Of a DNA stretch of 64,000 nucleotides, positions 17,844 through 25,705 are shown in pieces. The DNA comes from Chryseobacterium artocarpi (GTDB lineage Bacteria > Bacteroidota > Bacteroidia > Flavobacteriales > Weeksellaceae). The position numbers were made by a program, and so were the translations under genes. The notes beneath the pieces were generated by a model that saw only the letters and a list, made by a program, of their open reading frames with translations, was not told where the DNA came from and did not search any database. The DNA lies in NCBI RefSeq assembly GCF_001684975.1, contig NZ_MAYH01000034.1:558001-622000 (forward strand). Direction: 5' to 3'. Within the stretch, counting starts at the first letter, position 1. Each line of letters begins with the position of its first letter.

Positions 17844-19112
17844 TTATTTCATTTTCAAAATCTCCTCTCTTCCCGGTCCTATAGAAAGATACCCCACCGG
17901 AACGCCTAATTCTGTTTCCAGAAAAGAAAGAAAATCTGTTAATTCTTTCGGAAGCTCAGAAGATTCTTTAATTGATGAGAAATCTTCATTCCAGCCATCC
18001 AGCCATTTTAATACTGGTTTAGCGTTTTCAGGAAGCACTGCTGCTGTTGTTTCAATAGCTCCGCCTTCCAATTCATAATGTGTACAGACTGCTACTGATT
18101 TCAGTCCGCTTAAAACATCTGCTTTCGTCAGTACCAATTGAGTAACTCCATTGATCATTACAGCATATCGTAAAGCCGGAAGATCCAGCCAGCCTATTCT
18201 TCTTGGGCGTCCTGTATTGGATCCAAATTCATTTCCTTTGATTCTCAACTCATCACCTAATTCATCAAAAAGTTCTGTAGGAAATTCTCCATTTCCGACT
18301 CTTGTACAGTAGGCTTTTGCAATTCCAAAGACCTCACCTATCTTTTTCGGTGAAATACCTAAGCCGCTACATGCTCCTGAAGCCGTGGTAGAAGACGATG
18401 TTACATAAGGATAAGTTCCATGATCAATATCCAGCATTGCCGCTTGGGAACCTTCTGCCAATATTGTTTTTCCTTCCATCAAAGCTTTATTTAAAAAGAG
18501 TTCGGTTTCTGTACAATTAAACTGTTTTAAAAACTCTACAGCATCAAAGAATTCTTCACATAAAGCTTCGAAGTCTGGTAACTTCATTCCACCATCTGCA
18601 AGAAACTGATAATCTCTCACCAAAATATGTTCTACTCTTTCTTTAAAATCCGGAAAGTACATATCCCCGATTCTTACATTTTGTCTTAAAATTTTATTTG
18701 AATATGCCTGAGCAATTCCATTCTTTGTGGTTCCTATCGTAGTATAAGCAGGATTTTTTTCCATGTAAACATCCAAAAGCTTATGAGTAGGCAATACAAA
18801 GTGAGCCTTTTTAGAAATAATCAGATTTTTTGCAGGCTGAATAGCTTCGTCAAATACCTGAAGATTTAAAATTTCCTTTTTGAAACTTACAGGATCAAGA
18901 ACAGTTCCTGTACCGATGATATTCTGAACACCTTCCATAAATATCCCGGAAGGAATCATTTTAAGTGTAATTCTTCTATCATTTCTCTTAATACTGTGCC
19001 CAGCATTAGCTCCGCCATTAAAACGTGCTGCAATGTCATAATTCTCGCTGATAAGGTCAATAAACTTTCCTTTTCCCTCATCTCCCCATTGAAGTCCTAA
19101 TACGATGTCCAT
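17844..19112 (-). CDS. purA: Adenylosuccinate synthetase
   Basis: Condenses IMP and aspartate with GTP to form adenylosuccinate, the first committed step to AMP. The 422-residue protein starts directly with the GTP-binding loop GLQWGDEGKGK (residues 6-16), which contains the catalytic Asp. Other family blocks are FNGGANAGHS, GTGTVLDP, EGSQAAMLDIDHGTYPYVTSS and the STTASGACSGLG/GRPRRIGWLD region. The length is close to the usual 425-430. It is followed by the shared terminator; no other purine gene is adjacent. Confidence 0.96.
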   Translation of the reverse strand: MDIVLGLQWGDEGKGKFIDLISENYDIAARFNGGANAGHSIKRNDRRITLKMIPSGIFMEGVQNIIGTGTVLDPVSFKKEILNLQVFDEAIQPAKNLIISKKAHFVLPTHKLLDVYMEKNPAYTTIGTTKNGIAQAYSNKILRQNVRIGDMYFPDFKERVEHILVRDYQFLADGGMKLPDFEALCEEFFDAVEFLKQFNCTETELFLNKALMEGKTILAEGSQAAMLDIDHGTYPYVTSSSTTASGACSGLGISPKKIGEVFGIAKAYCTRVGNGEFPTELFDELGDELRIKGNEFGSNTGRPRRIGWLDLPALRYAVMINGVTQLVLTKADVLSGLKSVAVCTHYELEGGAIETTAAVLPENAKPVLKWLDGWNEDFSSIKESSELPKELTDFLSFLETELGVPVGYLSIGPGREEILKMK

Positions 19113-19129
19113 ATAATTATTTTATAATG

Positions 19130-19137
19130 CAAAGCTA
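19130..19137 (-). promoter_or_regulatory. putative -7 box of purA
   Basis: The minus strand reads TAGCTTTG, a TAnnTTTG match 17 bp upstream of the purA ATG. No -33 box at normal spacing was found. Confidence 0.4.
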
Positions 19138-19354
19138 GGTTGGTTTTAAAAGGAGACCATTGCCATTTGACAAAAACGTGTCTGTATGAATGTATAACGT
19201 AGATATTTATTAATCTAGATTTAATTTTAAATGGGTTCTTGAATATGGATTTTAGGTTTAAAGCCAATTGGAAAATTTTTGTAACGAAAGAACTGGCTAA
19301 AGCCCGTTCCTATTGAATATTTACAATTCCTTTGTTTAAGTTATTTTTATTACA

Positions 19355-19927
19355 TCACTCATTGATATTCCTTCTGATGCGGCTCAATGATGAAGGCGTT
19401 ACACCAAGATAAGAAGCAAGCATAGATTGAGGAACTCGATTGGCAAGTCCCGGATAATGATTCAAAAAGTGAATATATCTGGATTTTGCATCCTGATTAA
19501 GCATGATACTCGCTACTTTAAGCTTATTTTCAGCTACAAAGCCGTGAATTCTGGCAAATAGTACTGGCCAAATGGTTATCTTTTTCTCTAAAATTTTGAA
19601 ATGATCAAGATCAATTACCAATAAGACTGCATCTGTGATCGCTTCGATATCTTCATGAGCAGGCAATTGTTCAGTAAAGCCTTGAAAGTCGCCAATAAAA
19701 CGTCCTTCATATATAAAGTAACGGGTAAAATCATCACCTTGTTTATTATAATACAAAGACCGGAAGACTCCTTCTTTTACAAAAGCAATTTTTTGACCTA
19801 CCTTTCCTGCTTCTACAAAAGTTTCTCCTTTTTTTACAGTAATTTCACGAATACCTTCAGCAATAAGAAGCTCATCCTGTTTATTCAGCAATCCGAATTT
19901 TTTGATGTAATTAAAAAGTTCTTCCAT
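19355..19927 (-). CDS. Crp/Fnr-family transcriptional regulator
   Basis: The 190-residue protein has an N-terminal cyclic-nucleotide-binding-type beta barrel (residues about 25-115, with KKGETFVEAGKVGQKIAFVKEG) and a C-terminal helix-turn-helix (SMLASYLGVTPSSLSRIRR). The strict cAMP-binding RxS motif is not obvious and there is no Cys cluster, so the ligand is unknown. This compact form is common in Flavobacteriia. A perfect 21-bp palindrome ends 7 bp before the start codon and may be its own operator. It is monocistronic: purA is 242 bp downstream. Confidence 0.85.
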   Translation of the reverse strand: MEELFNYIKKFGLLNKQDELLIAEGIREITVKKGETFVEAGKVGQKIAFVKEGVFRSLYYNKQGDDFTRYFIYEGRFIGDFQGFTEQLPAHEDIEAITDAVLLVIDLDHFKILEKKITIWPVLFARIHGFVAENKLKVASIMLNQDAKSRYIHFLNHYPGLANRVPQSMLASYLGVTPSSLSRIRRNINE

Positions 19928-19933
19928 AATATT

Positions 19934-19954
19934 TTATCCACAGACTGTGGATAA
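19934..19954. promoter_or_regulatory. 21-bp perfect palindrome made of two opposed DnaA-box-type 9-mers
   Basis: The left arm TTATCCACAG (19934-19943) and right arm CTGTGGATAA (19945-19954) are exact reverse complements around a single A. Each arm contains TTATCCACA, the consensus bacterial DnaA box. The element lies 7-27 bp upstream of the Crp/Fnr-type start codon. It can be read as a site for the regulator's own dimer or as a DnaA-bound control site. What is seen is the symmetry; the binder is inference. Confidence 0.7.
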
Positions 19955-20130
19955 GTAAAGGTATAAAAGTAGAACTTAAAAACAATTGTCATTTGGTAAA
20001 AAAGCTTATCAGAGGGTATATATAGAAGCTCAAAAAAAACTAATTAATTGATTTTTAAAATATAAGACAATATACAGATTAAACATAATTTTGATAAAGT
20101 AAAAGTCTTTGTTCACCTCATGATAAAAAA

Positions 20131-20155
20131 GACGAGATTGTTTCTCGTCTTTTCT
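20131..20155 (-). terminator. terminator of the Delta-60 repeat T9SS gene
   Basis: GACGAGA / TCTCGTC hairpin flanked by A-runs on the plus strand (T-run on the minus strand), directly after the stop at 20157. Confidence 0.82.
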
Positions 20156-20156
20156 A

Positions 20157-21689
20157 TTATTCTTTAATAAACTTATGGGTATTTTCTCCAACTCTAAGGA
20201 AATAAACACCTTTCACAAGACTACTTACATCTACTTTTTTGTTATTGATTAAAAGCTTCATTATTATTTTTCCGCTTATATCGATCACTTCTGCATTTAA
20301 GTCTTTACTTTTAATATTTTTCAAATAAAGAATGTCTTTAACAGGATTTGGGTAAACACCTGAGCTTTCTTTTTGAGCCTCTTGATTTTTCACAGACAAA
20401 GTATTTGTGTTATTCAATACTCTGGTGATAATGCCTTTACTAGGTGTTTGATGATTTCCAAACATCATGATTTTCTGATCAGGTGTTATAATAGCAGATC
20501 TCGAGGTATCTCTATAGCCTAAATCGATATCTACCACTCCATTATTCCCAAAACCTGTATCAACAGATCCGTTTGGTTTGAATTTCTTGATAAACTGATT
20601 CATATCTATAGAATTTCCAGTAGGGCTTGCCATGTTTACAACATATATATTGTTACTATTGTCCAACAATAAAGTCGGAAACAACCCATTATTATCAACA
20701 TAATAATTATTACTGTTATAATAGGGTTCATTTACGATTCCGTTAGTACCAAAAGTTGTATCGAGTTCTCCATATTGATCTAACTTCATTAATGTAATAG
20801 CATATTCACCTGTTACTGAACTGGAAAACCCATATATATAAATATTATTATCACTATTAGCCGTACCAAAGAGATAAGTAACATACCCTGATAAAGGAGT
20901 ATATTGTAAATTGTTATTATTATAGGTAGCATCTAAAATACCATCTGTGGTATACCTAGACTTTAAAAAGGTTCCATCATACTTTTGCCCTATAAATACT
21001 ATTTTTGAATCATTTTGTAATAACAATCGTCCAAAACCACTTTTCTGTAGTATTAATCCATTATTTCCGAATGAGGTATCAATCCATCCATTTTCATTAA
21101 GTCGGGTAATCATATAAGTAGCTTCCTGATCAGTAACTATTTCCATACATAATAAAATTTTATTATTGAATGTTAGCAGTATATTAGACAAACGGAATGG
21201 TCCAGTCACTCCATAAGGGGGGAAATAAGGATCAAATAGAATAGATGTATTAACAACTCCATTATTACCAAATGTCATATCATAAGTTCCATTTTCATTT
21301 AATCGCAAAATTTTTGTTCCCATCATATCTCCCAAAATGATTTTCTGATCAGGTTGAATACAAATTTTTTGCAAACGAGTATAGGCACCATTTTGATTAG
21401 AGGGCGGAATTATTAGAGTATTGAAAGTATTATCAATAGTACCATCAGCGTTTAATCTTTGAACAAAATTTGTTGTTTGGTCTACATAAGGACCTGCCGT
21501 ATGACTTCCACTTACAATGATCTTATTCTGAGAAGTTACAGCTCCTGCTTCGTATGCAAATCCATACGCGTTATTCGGAGTATATGTAAATACTCCATTC
21601 GTTCCAAAAGTAGGGTCTAAAAATTGATTTTGTGCTGAGAAAACAGCTGCACTGAAAATTCCTAAACAAAGGAATAGTTTCTTAATCAT
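20157..21689 (-). CDS. Secreted Delta-60 repeat protein with T9SS C-terminal sorting domain
   Basis: This 510-residue protein starts at ATG 21687-21689 (MIKKLFLCLG), with a signal peptide cleaved near FSA/QNQ. The body is made of about seven units of roughly 55-60 residues of the Delta-60 type, each with a DPTFGTNGVF-like phrase (DNTFNT, DMTFGNNGVV, DTSFGNNGLI, DATYNNN, DTTFGTNGIV, DTGFGNNGVV). These probably build a beta-propeller. The C-terminal about 75 residues (YPNPVKDILYLKN ... KGVYFLRV) are a type A sorting domain, so the protein should cross the outer membrane through the type IX system and be attached or released. Function is unknown. Confidence 0.85.
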   Translation of the reverse strand: MIKKLFLCLGIFSAAVFSAQNQFLDPTFGTNGVFTYTPNNAYGFAYEAGAVTSQNKIIVSGSHTAGPYVDQTTNFVQRLNADGTIDNTFNTLIIPPSNQNGAYTRLQKICIQPDQKIILGDMMGTKILRLNENGTYDMTFGNNGVVNTSILFDPYFPPYGVTGPFRLSNILLTFNNKILLCMEIVTDQEATYMITRLNENGWIDTSFGNNGLILQKSGFGRLLLQNDSKIVFIGQKYDGTFLKSRYTTDGILDATYNNNNLQYTPLSGYVTYLFGTANSDNNIYIYGFSSSVTGEYAITLMKLDQYGELDTTFGTNGIVNEPYYNSNNYYVDNNGLFPTLLLDNSNNIYVVNMASPTGNSIDMNQFIKKFKPNGSVDTGFGNNGVVDIDLGYRDTSRSAIITPDQKIMMFGNHQTPSKGIITRVLNNTNTLSVKNQEAQKESSGVYPNPVKDILYLKNIKSKDLNAEVIDISGKIIMKLLINNKKVDVSSLVKGVYFLRVGENTHKFIKE

Positions 21690-21707
21690 GGTTATTATGT
21701 TTGCCAA

Positions 21708-21715
21708 CAAATATA
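21708..21715 (-). promoter_or_regulatory. putative -7 box of the Delta-60 repeat gene
   Basis: The minus strand reads TATATTTG, a TAnnTTTG match 18 bp upstream of the ATG. No convincing -33 box. Confidence 0.45.
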
Positions 21716-21745
21716 GTTCAATTCTATTAAGAATAATAAATAAAA

Positions 21746-21774
21746 ATTCCTGCATTACTAACTAATACAGGAAT
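21746..21774 (-). terminator. terminator of mscS
   Basis: A 12-bp stem (ATTCCTGTATTA / TAATGCAGGAAT on the minus strand, one G-T pair) with loop GTTAG, followed by T-rich DNA, 23 bp past the mscS stop. Confidence 0.78.
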
Positions 21775-21797
21775 GATTATAGACAAATATCTTATAA

Positions 21798-22643
21798 TTA
21801 TTTATTGTAAATATGCACATCTCTCTGCGGAAAAGGAATACTGATTCCCGCCTGATCCAACGCTTCTTTACAATCAATAATAAGTTCTTCATTCATTTTC
21901 CAGAAATTCTCAGTAGAGGTACTTACTCTGATAGATAAATTGATCGCGCTATCACCAAGCGTTGTAACCACCACTTGTGGAGCTGGCTCTGTAAGGGCAT
22001 GTTGATTCTTTTGAATCACCTCCATTAATATTTCTTTTGTTTTTCTAAGATCTGCATCATACGCAACACCAATATCCAGATATGTTCTTCTCGTACCCAG
22101 CTGTGTAAAGTTTGTAATACTATTATTAGATACAACTCCATTAGGAATAATGATCAGTTGATTTTGTGGTGTAATTAATTTTGTATGGAAAATGTCAATT
22201 GCCTGTACTGTTCCGGAAACACCAGAATTAGTAGAAATAAAGTCTCCAATTTTAAATGGTTTTAATAGTAAAATAAGAATCCCTCCCGCAAAATTAGTCA
22301 GAGATCCCTGTAATGCTAAACCTACGGCTAAACCTGCAGCACCAATCATGGCGACGAATGCTGAAGTCTGTACTCCCAACTGAGTTACCACAACAATAAA
22401 GAGAAGAATATTAAGTCCCCAATTGATAATATTTAAAAGGAAATGCTGCAAGGAAGCTTCCATATTACGCTTTTTAAAAGCTTTTTCAACCAGTTTTTTG
22501 ATCATCCTGATCATCCATGAACCAATCAGGTAAATCAATAATGCAGAAATTATTGCTGTGAAGATTTTTGGAGCCCAGGCAATTGCTGAGGAAATTAAGG
22601 TATCCCAATGTTTTTGAATGTTGTTCAATTCTAAATCGTCCAT
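21798..22643 (-). CDS. Small-conductance mechanosensitive channel, MscS family
   Basis: A tension-gated channel that releases solutes on hypo-osmotic shock. The 281-residue length matches minimal E. coli-type MscS. It has three transmembrane helices; the third, pore-lining helix has the Ala/Gly-rich pattern FVAMIGAAGLAVGLALQGSLTNFAGG. The soluble beta and alpha/beta domains follow, with the family motif PNGVVSNNSITNF. It is a heptameric inner-membrane protein in characterised members. It stands alone, with its own terminator. The gene name mscS is a family name, so no symbol is given. Confidence 0.93.
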   Translation of the reverse strand: MDDLELNNIQKHWDTLISSAIAWAPKIFTAIISALLIYLIGSWMIRMIKKLVEKAFKKRNMEASLQHFLLNIINWGLNILLFIVVVTQLGVQTSAFVAMIGAAGLAVGLALQGSLTNFAGGILILLLKPFKIGDFISTNSGVSGTVQAIDIFHTKLITPQNQLIIIPNGVVSNNSITNFTQLGTRRTYLDIGVAYDADLRKTKEILMEVIQKNQHALTEPAPQVVVTTLGDSAINLSIRVSTSTENFWKMNEELIIDCKEALDQAGISIPFPQRDVHIYNK

Positions 22644-22938
22644 TTTTATATTACTTATTTATATATCATACCGATATTCCTTATTGACAAGGTTTAAAAA
22701 ATGTACAAAACATTGATTTTTCAAAAGAAATTTGCCTTCAACCCTATAGAGTTAAAGTCATAGCATCATTTATGAAAACAGATTGACAGCAGAACAGATA
22801 TTTCCTGCTTATTCAATGATCATTTTAAAAACCAGATTTACTGATAAGAAATAATTTCGTCTTCTACAGTAACAAAAAAAATACCGAAGTCTGTTGTATA
22901 ATGATTTTTCTGATTTTAATCGTGTAAATTGTATATGA

Positions 22939-23673
22939 TTATGGAAGTTTTGCAGCTAAACTCTCCGGTAATAATCTAAGAATATGATAAATGATTTTCC
23001 ATTTAAAATTTGGAACAATAGTGAAAGAATTTCCGGCATTAACGATAAACTTTGCTACATAATCAGGCTCCATAATCAAGGATTCATTAAGCTCTAACCC
23101 AGCATTAATTTTTGTTCTGATATAACCTATCACTAAGGCATTCACTATTATTTTCCTTGAAGCCAATTCCTGCCTTAATCCTGCAAGATATTGGGTAAAT
23201 GCAGCTTTTGTACTGCCATAAACAAAGTTACTTTTTCTACCTCTTACACCAGATAATGAAGACAATCCAATGATTCTTTCCAGGTTTTTATTACTTTCAT
23301 CCATAGCAATAATATTCAGAATAGAAACTCCGCCCATATAATTAACCTCCATCATTTGCTTTGTTCCTTTAAAATCTCTTAAAGCTTGTTGATTATCTAC
23401 CAAAAAACCTGCAGAATATACTGCTATATGTGGTTTTACGGATAACCCTTCATAAAACTTCTGATGTGAATCAAAATCTGCGGCATCAAAATACAAAACT
23501 GTAATTTTTGACCGATCAAGATTATTAGAATTTATAAAATCGTTCAAAGACTGTGTGTTTCTTGAAGCCGCTATTACAGAAAAGCCTTTTTCAATATATT
23601 GCTTAATACATTGTTTTGCGACATCTGAATTTGCTCCTAGAATGAGAACGGTTTTGCCTGTGTTTTGATTCAT
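22939..23673 (-). CDS. Short-chain dehydrogenase/reductase, DprE2-like
   Basis: The 244-residue protein starts at ATG 23671-23673 (MNQNTGKTVLILGAN); the longer frame to 23721 adds residues of no family. The NAD(P) fold has LILGANSDVAKQC, a variant of TGxxxGxG, and the active-site residues are in SSLSG and YGSTK (Tyr and Lys three apart). The overall pattern resembles the reductase subunit DprE2 of decaprenylphosphoryl-arabinose synthesis in actinobacteria, but the oxidase partner DprE1 is not adjacent, so the substrate is open. The C-terminus ends in a hydrophobic segment (WKIIYHILRLLPESLAAKLP) that may touch the membrane. Confidence 0.8.
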   Translation of the reverse strand: MNQNTGKTVLILGANSDVAKQCIKQYIEKGFSVIAASRNTQSLNDFINSNNLDRSKITVLYFDAADFDSHQKFYEGLSVKPHIAVYSAGFLVDNQQALRDFKGTKQMMEVNYMGGVSILNIIAMDESNKNLERIIGLSSLSGVRGRKSNFVYGSTKAAFTQYLAGLRQELASRKIIVNALVIGYIRTKINAGLELNESLIMEPDYVAKFIVNAGNSFTIVPNFKWKIIYHILRLLPESLAAKLP

Positions 23674-23763
23674 ATCACAAAGATAATTTTTATTAAACAC
23701 TAATATCACTAATGCTTTCACAAATCTCCATAATCAGAATGATTCATCCTGATTATTTGCTAT

Positions 23764-23805
23764 AAAAAAATTGCGGCGGGTGAACTTCGTTCACCCGCCG
23801 CAACT
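23764..23805 (-). terminator. strong GC-rich terminator of nusB-DUF1573-yajC
   Basis: A perfect 15-bp stem with a three-base loop (arms 23771-23785 and 23789-23803), mostly G and C, followed on the minus strand by seven T. It lies 22 bp beyond the yajC stop and is much richer in GC than its surroundings. Confidence 0.88.
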
Positions 23806-23824
23806 TATTATTTTTCAGACTGAA

Positions 23825-24187
23825 TTATTTATTTTCTTCAGTTACTGTTTCTTTTTTCTCTACTGGTTTATCAGCAGTTTTAGCTTTATCTCCGAAACGG
23901 CTTTCCGTCATTTCTCTTGATACAGCAGCTTTTTCAAATTTCAGTTTTCCTGACAAAGTTTCGATTACGAAACCGTCATCCTGAACCTGAGCAATTCTTC
24001 CGTGAAGACCAGAAGTAAGTACTACTCTCGTTCCAACTTTAAGGTTTTCCTGAAAGTTTTTTTCCTGCTTTTGCTTCTTCATCTGAGGTCTGATCATCAG
24101 GAAATAAAACCCGACAAACATTACTCCCATCATGATCAGCATCATAGGTGAAGATCCACCCTGTGCCTGTAAAAATACTGTCAACAT
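23825..24187 (-). CDS. yajC: Preprotein translocase subunit YajC
   Basis: A small subunit associated with SecDF that supports protein export. The 120-residue protein has one N-terminal transmembrane helix with the pattern GSSPMMLIMMGVMFVGFYFL, the family motif MIRPQMKKQKQ and a short beta domain (VGTRVVLTSGLHGRIAQVQDD). The last about 30 residues are charged and low complexity. It is third in a nusB-DUF1573-yajC operon, 11 bp downstream of the DUF1573 gene, an order common in Flavobacteriia. Confidence 0.93.
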   Translation of the reverse strand: MLTVFLQAQGGSSPMMLIMMGVMFVGFYFLMIRPQMKKQKQEKNFQENLKVGTRVVLTSGLHGRIAQVQDDGFVIETLSGKLKFEKAAVSREMTESRFGDKAKTADKPVEKKETVTEENK

Positions 24188-24197
24188 ATTTTAAAAA

Positions 24198-24707
24198 TTA
24201 CGGTTGAATGTTCGCAGTGAACGTTAATTTGATTGGAGACTTCTCTACGTTTGCAAAAACATCAGCATATTTCTGAACGTTTCCGTCAAAGCTTGAAGAA
24301 TCAAAATGTAAAGTAATTTTCCCTTTTTTACCTGGTAAGATTGGCTCTTTTGTAAAGTCTGGAGCTGTACATCCGCATCCTGGTTTTACTTCAGAGATCA
24401 CTAAAGGATTCTTTCCTGTGTTTGTAATTTCATATACATGCTCTACTTTGTCTCCTTTTTTGATTTTTCCGAAATCGAAGTTGCTTTCAGATAAAGCGAT
24501 AGAAGTAGATGGCTCGTTAGATACTGGCGCTGCAGGAGCTTCTCCTGTTACTGCTGCAGTAGAATCTGCTGTTGTTACCGGAGCTGCTAAAGCTGAAGAA
24601 TCAGTAGCTACAGCTTCTGGGCTTTGAGTTTCTTTGTTTTCTTTTTTACATGAAACTAATCCAAAGCCTATAATTGACAAGGCGATAATTGATAACGTCT
24701 TTTTCAT
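24198..24707 (-). CDS. DUF1573 lipoprotein
   Basis: The 169-residue protein has a lipoprotein signal (GFGLVSC, Cys near residue 20), an Ala/Thr/Ser/Glu-rich linker of about 50 residues, and a C-terminal Ig-like domain with the DUF1573 signature FDFGKIKKGDKVEHVYEITN, KPGCGCTAPDFTKEPILPG and GKITLHFDSS. The Cys pair in GCGC may bind metal or form a disulfide. DUF1573 domains are usually periplasmic adhesion or binding modules. It follows nusB directly (1-bp gap) and precedes yajC. Confidence 0.88.
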   Translation of the reverse strand: MKKTLSIIALSIIGFGLVSCKKENKETQSPEAVATDSSALAAPVTTADSTAAVTGEAPAAPVSNEPSTSIALSESNFDFGKIKKGDKVEHVYEITNTGKNPLVISEVKPGCGCTAPDFTKEPILPGKKGKITLHFDSSSFDGNVQKYADVFANVEKSPIKLTFTANIQP

Positions 24708-24708
24708 T

Positions 24709-25614
24709 TTATATTCTATTTTGATCTTTACAATATTTATCTAAAATACCATTAATGAAGATATTCGAACGGTCTGTTGCAAATACTTTTGCGATCTCGA
24801 TATATTCATTAATAATGACTCTTGAAGGCGTGAAAGCAAAGTTATCAAGCTCTGCAATTGCTGTAGATAAGATTACTTTATCCATTAGGGAAACTCTTTC
24901 CAGATCCCAGTTTTCTAATCTTTCTTCCAGTTTTTTCTCGTTGTTTTCCCAATTGTTCAGGGTATCTTTCAACAATTTGCTGGCGAAAGTTTTGTCATCT
25001 TCATCTTTAATCATTTTGATCAAAGTTCTGCTTTCTTCATCTTCTCTCAGGAATCCGATTGTTTTCTGCACCATTGAATTGGCAATATGGATATCATCGT
25101 ACCATGAAAGTTCCTTATCTCCAAGATAATCATGGAAATCTTCATTTTCAGCAATATATCTTAAAAATAATTTTCCGATAAATTTCTGATCTTCTTCAAA
25201 AGAATATCCTTCTTCTTTCATGAAATCCTGATAACGTTTTCCTGCAGTAATTCTTTGGAAAGTCTTCACCAATAAATCATCATGCATATCCCATTTCAGC
25301 TGCTTATGCTGACCTGTGAAGAATAATCTCTCCGGATTTTCTTCAAGCTTAAGCAATACCTGGTTGTTGATGAATTTTTGGTTAGGGTTAATATCAGCAT
25401 CGGTTTTAAGAAACTTATTCTTCCCGATTTCAATTTGATGTTCAGCCAATTCTTTTAGACTTACTAAAAAGTTAAGCTGATAGATATAGAGATAATAGAT
25501 TTTCTCTATTCCAGCGAACATGTTTTTCTCTAAAACATCAAATTTCACAGGATTCTGATAGTATGAATACACTGCCTGTACTACTTTTTCACGGATTTGT
25601 CGTCTTCCTAACAT
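24709..25614 (-). CDS. nusB: Transcription antitermination factor NusB, long Bacteroidota form
   Basis: NusB with NusE binds boxA RNA and helps RNA polymerase through rRNA operons. The protein is 301 residues, about twice the E. coli length, because of a long N-terminal part beginning MLGRRQIREKVVQAVYSY. The conserved NusB core is at the C-terminus, where VSLMDKVILSTAIAELDNF, PSRVIINEYIEIAKVFAT and SNIFINGILDKY are the family's helix motifs. It is first in the operon with DUF1573 and yajC and has a -7 box 23 bp upstream. Confidence 0.92.
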   Translation of the reverse strand: MLGRRQIREKVVQAVYSYYQNPVKFDVLEKNMFAGIEKIYYLYIYQLNFLVSLKELAEHQIEIGKNKFLKTDADINPNQKFINNQVLLKLEENPERLFFTGQHKQLKWDMHDDLLVKTFQRITAGKRYQDFMKEEGYSFEEDQKFIGKLFLRYIAENEDFHDYLGDKELSWYDDIHIANSMVQKTIGFLREDEESRTLIKMIKDEDDKTFASKLLKDTLNNWENNEKKLEERLENWDLERVSLMDKVILSTAIAELDNFAFTPSRVIINEYIEIAKVFATDRSNIFINGILDKYCKDQNRI

Positions 25615-25636
25615 TCAAAGAGCTTTTTAATGAGTG

Positions 25637-25644
25637 CAAAGATA
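25637..25644 (-). promoter_or_regulatory. putative -7 box of nusB
   Basis: The minus strand reads TATCTTTG, the most typical form of the box, 23 bp upstream of nusB. The -33 position lacks TTTG. Confidence 0.5.
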
Positions 25645-25688
25645 CAAAATTTAAAATTGATTGAATTCGTAGTGTGACTACATTTTTG

Positions 25689-25696
25689 TAATTTTG
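25689..25696 (+). promoter_or_regulatory. putative -7 box of the ABC exporter gene
   Basis: TAATTTTG matches TAnnTTTG, ending 9 bp before the ATG at 25706, so the leader would be very short or absent. TTG 25661-25663 is 25 bases away, too far for a confident -33. Confidence 0.4.
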
Positions 25697-25705
25697 TAAA
25701 ACTAT

